Shown: piece by piece, positions 1-5,942 of the stretch | Position numbering within the stretch: position 1 is the first letter of the stretch | How the letters are laid out: each line of letters begins with the position of its first letter | From: Phycisphaeraceae bacterium | Lineage (GTDB): Bacteria; Planctomycetota; Phycisphaerae; Phycisphaerales; Phycisphaeraceae | Direction: 5' to 3' | NCBI GenBank assembly: GCA_016763955.1 | Contig: JAESSU010000196.1 | Span: 1-5,942 of the forward strand | DNA: 5,942 bases | Position numbers and translations under genes: made by a program | Notes under the pieces: model-generated | Database searches by the model: none | The model's input: the letters and a program-made list of their open reading frames with translations, nothing else | What the model was told of the DNA's origin: nothing

Positions 1-1
1 A

Positions 2-541
2 CTTCCCAAAGACACAGGCATTTTAGGCATCTACAAACCTACTAACTCCGACAAGCTTGTTTTACCTCCTTTTGCTATTCGCTTTGATGAAAAAGGACAA
101 CTTGCTGTCACAGACTCAACTGACGCTACAACCTTCGTTTACTATGACGCTAACAATGATGACATAATCAACATATCTACAGGTAATGGGAAAGACCGTG
201 CAAACCCTTACCCCGATGGCACTGAGTACATCATCGACGAATGGGCCCCTAAGCAAAGCACAGCAAACACTGGAAATGGCGCTACGGAATCCTATAAATT
301 GCCATTTGAAAAACTTGAAGCTGTTGTTGGAGTTATTATTTTTTCTAAACGTGAATTGCGTGAAGATGGCGGTGTATTCCCCGGCATCTTGACATTCACA
401 TCAAATAGTACAAACAGTGGCTGTGGATTTGATAGTAACAACATAGCATTAGGATGCGCCACCTTGCAAGATTGGCTTGAAAGGCACGGCGAAGTCCTGT
501 TCTTTAGCCGCTACACCGGTGCCCTACTTAAACACAAGTAA
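2..541 (+). CDS. GspH/FimT-like pseudopilin, Verru_Chthon cassette D-like (5'-truncated)
   Basis: This is the C-terminal 179 residues of a protein whose start, and so any prepilin leader and helix, lies upstream of the window; the frame is open from base 2 to the TAA at 539-541. What is visible is a soluble domain. It has a 'PPFAIRFDEKGQL' strand pair (bases about 65-105), a D/N-rich loop DANNDD (146-163), a hydrophobic strand VVGVIIFSKREL and a closing 'EVLFFSRYTGAL' strand, the kind of ending seen in FimT/GspH-like proteins. Two cysteines at 422-424 and 455-457 (CX10C) could close a disulphide loop near the C-terminus. It lies 11 bp upstream of a PilV-like gene, and this position makes it the expected first member of an H-I-J-K minor pseudopilin set. 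The assignment rests mainly on context, since the diagnostic N-terminus is missing. An in-frame ATG at 299 is internal and not a real start. Confidence 0.7.
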   Translation, partial: LPKDTGILGIYKPTNSDKLVLPPFAIRFDEKGQLAVTDSTDATTFVYYDANNDDIINISTGNGKDRANPYPDGTEYIIDEWAPKQSTANTGNGATESYKLPFEKLEAVVGVIIFSKRELREDGGVFPGILTFTSNSTNSGCGFDSNNIALGCATLQDWLERHGEVLFFSRYTGALLKHK

Positions 542-552
542 GTAAAAAAGCC

Positions 553-1491
553 ATGAAAAAAAACTTTCTCAAAAAACGTTCGCATCACAAAGGCTTTACC
601 TTACTTGAGGTCTTGCTAGCCATGGGCATCTTTGCTATCGGTTTTGTGTTCATTGCCGCTATTTTCCCAGTTGCAGCACTACTTCAAAAAGAAGCAGCAG
701 ATATCGTCAACGCACAACAGATTAAACGTGATCTTGATGCTATTATGACTTCAATTCAAATTTTTGCAGATAATGGGACGACTACCGATGTCAAAAGTGG
801 TTTGCCAGTGGCATTTCAAACTGACCAGCAGATTTATCCCGCCAATCCTGACTGGTTAGATTCTTTATCAACAAATAAATATTGGCCACTTGGTATTCGA
901 AGCTTTCCTAGTTACATCTCGCCGGACACAATTAATACTCCAACAACTCCGCTGATTAAACGAAAGTTTTTTACCGTACCTCTCTTTTTGGACACTAACA
1001 GTGCGGCAGGGGTTGCGGCTTCTGGTGTGGTTGCAAAAGTTTTTGTCATGATCCGAAAAAACGCGAGTTATCCTAAAAACCCAACACTAAAATCCCCGAC
1101 AAACATCCCCCTCTCTTTTACAACCGCAGATTGTGCAAATTCTGTTAATGATGATTACGTGCCTAAAGTATTTAAAATTGAAGCAACAAATAATGGAACT
1201 GCAACCTTTAAGATCAAATCTGCCACAGACAATATAGACAGAGATAACAATGGCGATCCAGACCTAATCGATCAGGGTGACATTATTTTAGATAACAACG
1301 GCAATGATTACACCGTAATTGAAGTAAGTGATGATGGGCAGACGCTTACGGTAGATACAACCATACTAACTTATCCTCAAGCCATAACACATCTCTGGTT
1401 TGCTTACCCCGGAGAAGAGGTGACTAACAAGCCCTCGAGAAAAAACAGTCCAGCAATCCTAATTACGACAATCACTGGAGTCGCAAAATGA
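553..1491 (+). CDS. PilV/GspI-like pseudopilin, Verru_Chthon cassette B-like
   Basis: A 312-residue prepilin-like protein. Residues 1-14 form a basic leader (MKKNFLKKRSHHKG) ending in the Gly of a prepilin peptidase site. Cleavage between G14 and F15 would give a mature protein starting FTLLEV with the conserved Glu at +5 (E19). The hydrophobic helix runs from about 15 to 44 and ends in an 'IFPVAALLQK' segment typical of PilV-like proteins in PVC bacteria. The rest is a predicted extracytoplasmic domain. It includes an Asp/Asn-rich stretch at residues 229-252 (D229-R-D-N-N-G-D-P-D, then DNNGND) that resembles a calcium loop and leads into a beta-rich segment. Known role of the family: minor pilin or pseudopilin of the filament tip, held in the inner membrane before assembly. 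The ATG at 553 is chosen because it gives a proper leader length. Its Shine-Dalgarno is weak (only AAAAAG upstream), so translation may depend on the preceding gene. The stop overlaps the next start. Confidence 0.87.
   Translation: MKKNFLKKRSHHKGFTLLEVLLAMGIFAIGFVFIAAIFPVAALLQKEAADIVNAQQIKRDLDAIMTSIQIFADNGTTTDVKSGLPVAFQTDQQIYPANPDWLDSLSTNKYWPLGIRSFPSYISPDTINTPTTPLIKRKFFTVPLFLDTNSAAGVAASGVVAKVFVMIRKNASYPKNPTLKSPTNIPLSFTTADCANSVNDDYVPKVFKIEATNNGTATFKIKSATDNIDRDNNGDPDLIDQGDIILDNNGNDYTVIEVSDDGQTLTVDTTILTYPQAITHLWFAYPGEEVTNKPSRKNSPAILITTITGVAK
1477..1480 (+). promoter_or_regulatory. Ribosome binding site of the PilW-like gene
   Basis: GGAG lies seven bases before ATG 1488, inside the end of the upstream coding region. 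It supports this start over any internal ATG. Confidence 0.6.
1488..1491 (+). other. ATGA stop-start overlap between the PilV-like and PilW-like genes
   Basis: The TGA of the upstream gene (1489-1491) overlaps the ATG of the downstream gene (1488-1490). Such overlaps usually couple translation of the two products, which fits proteins needed in equal amounts in one complex. Confidence 0.9.
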
Positions 1492-2759
1492 AACTATTTT
1501 CTCTCCAGCATCAACGTGCTTTCACACTCATGGAACTAATCGTCTCGATTGCGATTATTTCAATGATGCTGTTCCTGATTAACCGTATCTTCTTTGATAC
1601 GACCAAAGCAGTGAGCCTTGGCATTGCAACCAGCAAAATCATCAGCAATACCCGCACCGTGGGCGAGCAATTGGCAGATGATTTTGAAGCAATGAAAGGG
1701 CCAGACAGCGTAGCAAGTAGTGACGCAGGGTTTTTAATTATTGTTAATAATATTTACGAATATACGCCTTATCTTGATGGACGTGATGATAATGGAGTCA
1801 TTGAAGGCGACCGCGCTACGGTAGGTGGACGTTCCGTTCGCAGTGATCAAATCTGTTTCATTCAATCCAGTACTTCAACATCAACATTAACACAAACAGA
1901 TTCTACGAAAAACTCTTATGTTGGTAGTGTCAGCACAAACTATTCCCGTTTATGGTACGGGCATATTCGTCAATTTCCCGAAAGCGGTAACCCCACACAT
2001 GATTTAGGTGACGATGCAACTCCAGACGCATACGCCACAAATTGGGTACTGGGTCGCCAACAGTTGTTTCTTGATGAAACACCACCTGGCGACACTTACG
2101 CAAAATTCACAGATACCAATTGGAAGGATGCTAAGTTCAACATTGATTTTTATCTTGCTCAAACAGATGTTTTAAATAAGCAACTTAGAAACACATTAAC
2201 TCCATTCGGAATTCTTGATGAATTAGAAACCGAAATAACATGGTCTGGCTATAGTGCGGCCCTCTTGACTGACAAGTTTTACGTTTTTAATACAAGCTCA
2301 AAAAGATTATCCGCAAGAACCATACCCACAATCGCACAATTAACTACCACCAGCATTGCTCAAATGCATCCGTACTTCATGAATAATGTCAGTGATTTTA
2401 TCGTCGAATTTGCAGGGGATTATGACGGGTCTGGCAAGATTGATTTAGATGGTTCTAATATCAAATGGTATGGCCTTGGTGTTGCTCTACCCAATGCTAT
2501 AGGTGAACCTTTTGGACAACTATCTACGGATGATCCTAGAACTATCACCAAACCTTATATTGACACTAATACGGCTACAAAACGTGTTGTCATATTCAAT
2601 CACAAAGACACCACTTACTGGCCAAAATTACTTCGAATTCGCTACCGCTTGCATGATCCCAAAGGGCGGTTGCTGGGCATTGATGTGGATGCGGCCGGTG
2701 TCGTTAAGGATGATGGCGAGCCGGGCAAATGGTTTGAAGTGATTGTCAAAGTTCAGTAA
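1488..2759 (+). CDS. PilW/GspJ-like pseudopilin, Verru_Chthon cassette C-like
   Basis: A 423-residue prepilin-like protein. The leader is residues 1-11 (MKLFSLQHQRA), followed by FTLMEL with Glu at +5 (E16) and a hydrophobic helix to about residue 36. The residue before the predicted cut is Ala (A11) instead of the usual Gly. After the helix comes a stretch like PilW/GspJ proteins: 'ATSKIISNTRTVGEQLADDFEAM'-type amphipathic helix, 'SDQICFIQSS', YGH at residues 157-159 and WVLGRQ at 186-191, phrases I associate with PilW-like proteins of planctomycetes and relatives. A DYDGSGKIDLDG loop at residues 311-322 looks like a calcium-binding (EF-hand or dockerin-type) loop. The C-terminus (LLRIRYRLHDPKGRL, then WFEVIVKV) fits the last strands of a GspJ fold. 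Start ATG 1488 overlaps the upstream stop as ATGA and has GGAG seven bases upstream. Expected role: minor subunit joining the GspI-like and GspK-like neighbours at a filament tip. Confidence 0.86.
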   Translation: MKLFSLQHQRAFTLMELIVSIAIISMMLFLINRIFFDTTKAVSLGIATSKIISNTRTVGEQLADDFEAMKGPDSVASSDAGFLIIVNNIYEYTPYLDGRDDNGVIEGDRATVGGRSVRSDQICFIQSSTSTSTLTQTDSTKNSYVGSVSTNYSRLWYGHIRQFPESGNPTHDLGDDATPDAYATNWVLGRQQLFLDETPPGDTYAKFTDTNWKDAKFNIDFYLAQTDVLNKQLRNTLTPFGILDELETEITWSGYSAALLTDKFYVFNTSSKRLSARTIPTIAQLTTTSIAQMHPYFMNNVSDFIVEFAGDYDGSGKIDLDGSNIKWYGLGVALPNAIGEPFGQLSTDDPRTITKPYIDTNTATKRVVIFNHKDTTYWPKLLRIRYRLHDPKGRLLGIDVDAAGVVKDDGEPGKWFEVIVKVQ

Positions 2760-2767
2760 GCAGTAAC

Positions 2768-2772
2768 AAGGA
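2768..2772 (+). promoter_or_regulatory. Ribosome binding site of the GspK/PilX-like gene
   Basis: AAGGA with a nine-base spacer before ATG 2782, in the 22-bp gap after the PilW-like stop. It decides the start, and the resulting 13-residue basic leader is what a prepilin-like protein needs. The gap has no room for a promoter or terminator, so cotranscription is likely. Confidence 0.65.
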
Positions 2773-2781
2773 TCACATACT

Positions 2782-5700
2782 ATGAAAAATCAACAGCAAA
2801 TACACACGCGGCAACGTGGGTCAGTGATGCTCTTTGTGATCGTGCTACTGGTTCTGCTGGCACTCATCGGGACAGCCTATATCCAACAAGCTCGCTATGA
2901 CCAGATCGCAGCAACCGCATCAATCAAAAACAATATAGGCACCGTTGCAAATGCAACCCTTGCCTACATCGGTGAAGTTCTCAAAAATGACCTGCTCAAC
3001 GATAGTGCCACCACCATGTTCGATGGCACCACCGACGAGCCATACGACTATCCGTGGACGAACAATGGTTCTACTTTCCAAGTGAGATATTGGGACGAAC
3101 CGACCGACACCTATAAGGACGCAGCAGCTGATGGCGGAACGCTTGATGACACATGGTTAGCGAGTACGGAACCGGACTTATCAGGGCCCCATTACAGTTG
3201 GGATCATATCACCAACCTCAATGGACTGTTCTTAAGAATCCCTAAAAGTACTAGTCTAACAAAAACAAAGCCCTTCGAATCCGTCGTAACGGTTCCTCTC
3301 ACATGGCAAACAGATACAAACGTGCCGATGACTGGAGCAACTAGCAACATTGCGAACATGGACAATGCAAACGCGGATGCTGATTACGAAGACGTTGGTG
3401 TAGATGCTGATGGTGATGGTATTTTAGATAGCAAATGGACATGGGCTCCGATCCGTCAAATCTCGGGCATCAGTTACGTCATGGCAGTACGCATCATTGA
3501 TAACTCATCTATGGTCAATGCAAACGTAGCTTTAGGACAAGTCACTGCATCAGATACGTTCGACACTTCCGTTATTGGCCTAAGTGCGCCGCGATGGTTG
3601 TTCCCAACGGAATTGGACTTTTCTAACTTCTATTTCAAAACAGATGCCTTCGCAACCGCGGCTGCGTTGAACACTTATTTCGACTATCGATTTGTTGGCA
3701 CGGGGCCGGGCAGTCCGCTTATCCCTTGGTATGGAAGTGCTGACACACGCTTTGACTTTTGGACGAAGGCTGCAAGTCTTTGGGGGAATTACGGCACAGG
3801 ATACAAGTCGTTGACAACCAATGACGAACTGGAAATGCGTTTTCGAAATGGACTAAACAACATTGATATCGACTCGTCTTTGGAAACCAGTGGCATCGGT
3901 AGTTTTCTGAGGAAAACCAGTGCCACGGAATCGACCTATGATGACTGGGACGGCGCGACGGTATCTACCAAGAAAACCTTTTTTGAAAATGAACCACGGC
4001 ATCAGATTACGGCTCACAGCGGAGCGTCTATCTATGCCATGCGGTTAGCTGACCGCTCGACAGACATCACATTTAACGGTACGACCTACACCCCTGCTCA
4101 ATTTAATGACTCTGCATTTTTATTGAAGAAGGATATCAACAGTCTTTCATCCAATGATCTGGCGTTGGAGGTCTTTAAGGTTCTGTCACGAGGCTCGTTT
4201 AATGGGTTATCGCTTGCCGATATTCAAACGTATACCAATCAGTTTGTCGCTAGCTTTGAGGATCATTTTGATGAAGACAACCTGATGACCACATACCAAG
4301 GTATGAACGGCGTTGAAGCGTGGCCAGCCATCGCGGAAGTCTATACGCAACGTCCTGTAAACGTGACCGCATTTGTCGCAGGCAGTCAAACCAATTTCTG
4401 GAATGCGACAGGAACCCCCACCGGCAAGACAGGCTACGTGATTGAAATCATCAATCCACACACCAAGCCGATTCCAATCTCGGATATACATATCGACCTG
4501 ACGTACAAGGATAGTACCGACACTTCGATAACCAATACAGTTCAATTCGACCCCACCGGCAGTTTGCCAGTCAGTACACTTAGTGAGATTATCAGTACAA
4601 CGGTGAAGGATGCTAACCATGGTGACGAGTGGCTGTACCCCGGCCAGCAGGTACTGATTTATCACGATTCCACGGGAGGCTCGACTGATTCGCTAACCAG
4701 CACCCTATTACAAAATCGTGATTCTGTTGCCGATTATATTTTTGACAATAATTACAATGCTTGGGCAACAGCGACGGCATATGTTGCTGGTAATTTTGTC
4801 TATCAAGCATTTTCTAGTAAGTATGCTGTTTATGAATGTTTGATCGCTCACACTTCCGATGCTGCGAAGAAACCCAATGATTCATCCCAATCCTATTTAA
4901 CACCTCATAGCTATTGGCGACGCAAGATCATTGCTGTGGATGGCGGGACATGGCCTGTCTTAGACAGTGACTATTATTCTACAGGCAAGGTCAAGGTGAA
5001 TTTGTATCCTGCTACGCAAGCGGCCGGTACCAAGGCAAGTTTCCCCTATCAGTCCGTTACTGTTAAAGCATGGGATGATGGTGATAGTGTGTTTTCAGCT
5101 GATGTTGCCTATGACTTGGTAAATAATTGGATCACTGGTACGACTTATAATTTAAATGACAAAGTTAGAAATTTCAACGCTTCTAATTTAATCTACCGAT
5201 GGACAAATGCAACCTCTAGCATAAGCGTCACGTCTCCTGAACTTGATCCAACCAATTGGGCAATCGCAGCTGACGAAAACATTTTATATGCTCAGGCTAA
5301 TTCGGTAGGCAGTGTCGATGGACTTGAAGCGTTGGCCCTTAAGGACGGCGACTTTTTCATTAACGATAGCACCTCGCAAACGCCTGTTGCCCCGCATTCG
5401 GAATTCTTTGCTCAGATTGCCAAGACTTCCAAGATTTTGAGTCCCGTCGCATGGATAGATAATCATACCTACGCAATAGACGATACGGTCGTGGAGAACT
5501 TGATCTATTACGCTTGTGTCGTCGGTCACACTGTTCCTCTTACGGGTCTATTCACTGATGACAGTGACAAGTGGGTCAAGATTTCTTTTGGGGGCCGTAC
5601 TACGCCTGTCAGCGGAGTTCGAGGGAACTTGGATCAATTGCTGATGACCGACATGCGTGGCACACATGATTTCTGGCAAGATGGTCGCGATTATTTTGTC

Positions 5701-5942
5701 GGTGATGTGGTTCGCAACCAAAATGGAACACGCATGTACAACTGCATTCTCGGTCACACGGCAAGTACAGCAAGTAACAAGCCTATCACTGGTTCGTCAT
5801 GGGCAACCAACTGGGTCGAACATTGGCGTTCGGCTAGCAATGGCTATCCAATTTCTAATATCACAGAACTTGCGCAAATTTTTGTGGCAGGCCCTCAGGC
5901 TGGCACCACTCTCCCGGACATTTTGGGGATTAACACACTCAC
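2782..5942 (+). CDS. Giant GspK/PilX-like pseudopilin with CBM5/12-like repeats, Verru_Chthon cassette A-like (3'-truncated)
   Basis: The frame is open from ATG 2782 to the window end: 1053 codons with no stop. GspK proteins are usually near 300-350 aa, so this is very long, but Verru_Chthon A proteins are known to be large. Leader MKNQQQIHTRQRG (1-13) is followed by a hydrophobic helix (14-33). After a cut at G13/S14 the +5 residue is Phe, not Glu, as in GspK, which lacks the +5 Glu. A DADGDGILDSKW motif at 208-219 looks like a calcium loop. It is followed by YVMAVRIIDNSSMVNAN (232-248), a pattern typical of PVC PilX/GspK-like proteins. Residues 552-573 (YVIEIINPHTKPIPISD) resemble the first strands of a lamin-tail-like beta sandwich. 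Four aromatic-rich repeats resembling CBM5/12 modules lie at about 661-712, 783-826, 891-931 and 965-1015. 'NITELAQIFVAGP' near 1030 looks like returning core sequence. The Shine-Dalgarno is AAGGA at 2768-2772. Inferred role: exposed apex of a pseudopilus, possibly binding polysaccharide. Confidence 0.85.
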   Translation, partial: MKNQQQIHTRQRGSVMLFVIVLLVLLALIGTAYIQQARYDQIAATASIKNNIGTVANATLAYIGEVLKNDLLNDSATTMFDGTTDEPYDYPWTNNGSTFQVRYWDEPTDTYKDAAADGGTLDDTWLASTEPDLSGPHYSWDHITNLNGLFLRIPKSTSLTKTKPFESVVTVPLTWQTDTNVPMTGATSNIANMDNANADADYEDVGVDADGDGILDSKWTWAPIRQISGISYVMAVRIIDNSSMVNANVALGQVTASDTFDTSVIGLSAPRWLFPTELDFSNFYFKTDAFATAAALNTYFDYRFVGTGPGSPLIPWYGSADTRFDFWTKAASLWGNYGTGYKSLTTNDELEMRFRNGLNNIDIDSSLETSGIGSFLRKTSATESTYDDWDGATVSTKKTFFENEPRHQITAHSGASIYAMRLADRSTDITFNGTTYTPAQFNDSAFLLKKDINSLSSNDLALEVFKVLSRGSFNGLSLADIQTYTNQFVASFEDHFDEDNLMTTYQGMNGVEAWPAIAEVYTQRPVNVTAFVAGSQTNFWNATGTPTGKTGYVIEIINPHTKPIPISDIHIDLTYKDSTDTSITNTVQFDPTGSLPVSTLSEIISTTVKDANHGDEWLYPGQQVLIYHDSTGGSTDSLTSTLLQNRDSVADYIFDNNYNAWATATAYVAGNFVYQAFSSKYAVYECLIAHTSDAAKKPNDSSQSYLTPHSYWRRKIIAVDGGTWPVLDSDYYSTGKVKVNLYPATQAAGTKASFPYQSVTVKAWDDGDSVFSADVAYDLVNNWITGTTYNLNDKVRNFNASNLIYRWTNATSSISVTSPELDPTNWAIAADENILYAQANSVGSVDGLEALALKDGDFFINDSTSQTPVAPHSEFFAQIAKTSKILSPVAWIDNHTYAIDDTVVENLIYYACVVGHTVPLTGLFTDDSDKWVKISFGGRTTPVSGVRGNLDQLLMTDMRGTHDFWQDGRDYFVGDVVRNQNGTRMYNCILGHTASTASNKPITGSSWATNWVEHWRSASNGYPISNITELAQIFVAGPQAGTTLPDILGINTL
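3403..3438 (+). other. Calcium-loop-like motif DADGDGILDSKW in the GspK-like protein
   Basis: Residues 208-219 have Asp at alternating positions (208, 210, 212, 216) in a DxDGDGxxDSxW pattern, directly before a conserved hydrophobic strand. Similar DGDG motifs recur at this point in PilX/GspK-like proteins of PVC bacteria. GspK itself binds calcium in the type II secretion system. Metal binding here is inferred. Confidence 0.6.
4762..4917 (+). repeat. CBM5/12-like repeat 1
   Basis: Residues 661-712: W661, then ATAYVAGNFVYQ, then YAVYECLIAHTSD, then a K-K-P turn and a closing W712. This follows the pattern W-x(5)-Y-x2-G-[ND]-x-V ... Y-x-C-x3-HT-S ... P ... W of small carbohydrate-binding modules of the CBM5/12 type, also common in phage tail proteins. 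The DNA here is distinctly AT-rich compared with sequence upstream in the gene. Confidence 0.6.
5128..5259 (+). repeat. CBM5/12-like repeat 2 (most diverged)
   Basis: Residues 783-826: W783, then TTYNLNDKVRNFN, then LIYRWTNATSS, then LDPTNW826. The opening W...Y...DKV and closing W fit the module, but the Cys is replaced by Trp and the HT pair by NAT. The spacing is shorter than in repeat 1. AT-rich like repeat 1. Confidence 0.5.
5452..5574 (+). repeat. CBM5/12-like repeat 3
   Basis: Residues 891-931: W891, then HTYAIDDTVVEN, then LIYYACVVGHTVP, then DDSDKW931. The YAC-x3-HT signature and both flanking Trp residues are kept. This is the most compact copy. Confidence 0.58.
5674..5826 (+). repeat. 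CBM5/12-like repeat 4
   Basis: Residues 965-1015: W965, then RDYFVGDVVRNQNGT, then MYNCILGHTAS, then NKP and WATNW with a closing W1015. This is the best match to the module consensus, with an intact YxxGDVV turn and C-x3-HT. Repeats 1 and 4 are most alike (C-[LI]-I/L-x-HT-[SA] and a K-P turn). Confidence 0.62.

Noticed and set aside
186..392. Plus-strand frame of 68 codons within the first gene
   Set aside because: Out of frame with the GspH-like protein, which continues through it to the stop at 541. No recognisable product.
2418..2453. DYDGSGKIDLDG read as a dockerin domain
   Set aside because: There is only one loop and no second dockerin repeat, so it is treated as an isolated calcium-like loop inside the PilW-like domain.
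2503..2742. Plus-strand frame of 79 codons inside the PilW-like gene
   Set aside because: A shadow of the PilW-like frame, which retains its conserved C-terminal strands there.
2760..2781. Gap before the giant gene as a promoter or terminator site
   Set aside because: Only 22 bp, holding a Shine-Dalgarno; no hairpin, T-tract or -35/-10 pair was seen.
4207..4665. 152-codon open frame on the minus strand
   Set aside because: It lies wholly inside the giant plus-strand gene, which is continuous with clear family motifs. The minus frame shows no recognisable domain and has no leader, Shine-Dalgarno context or operon partners.
4613..4810. Minus-strand open frame of 65 codons
   Set aside because: Antisense to the same giant gene, short, low-complexity and overlapping another antisense frame.
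5284..5757. Two minus-strand open frames (5284-5529 and 5548-5757)
   Set aside because: Both are antisense to the repeat region of the giant gene and have no family features, so they are chance frames.

Overview
The window holds one continuous plus-strand operon-like run of four genes, with the first and last cut off by the window edges. All four read as type IV pilin-like (pseudopilin) proteins. Three have a visible N-terminus: a short basic leader, then a prepilin-peptidase-type cleavage site and a hydrophobic helix. The gene order matches the minor pseudopilin logic GspH/FimT - GspI/PilV - GspJ/PilW - GspK/PilX. The very large last protein, the D/N-rich loops and phrases such as YGH, WVLGRQ and DGDGxxDSxW point to the PVC superphylum (Verrucomicrobia, Planctomycetes such as Phycisphaerae, or Lentisphaerae). 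There the closest described arrangement I know is the four-gene 'Verru_Chthon cassette' (proteins D, B, C, A). That lineage call comes from family recall, not from a search.

Layout: 2-541 is the C-terminal 179 residues of a GspH/FimT-like (Verru_Chthon D-like) protein. After 11 bp, 553-1491 encodes a PilV/GspI-like protein (312 aa). Its stop overlaps the start of the next gene in ATGA, and 1488-2759 encodes a PilW/GspJ-like protein (423 aa). After 22 bp carrying a good Shine-Dalgarno, 2782 to the window end is an uninterrupted frame of at least 1053 codons for a giant GspK/PilX-like protein. No promoter, terminator, RNA gene, mobile element or CRISPR array was seen. No non-coding stretch exceeds 22 bp.

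How they may work together (inference): GspI, J and K homologues form the tip of a pseudopilus, with K, the largest, at the apex. If that holds here, the giant fourth protein would be the exposed tip. Its C-terminal half carries four diverged repeats resembling small carbohydrate-binding modules of the CBM5/12 (chitin-binding type 3) kind, which suggests a polysaccharide-binding or adhesive tip. These repeats are the most interesting thing in the window.
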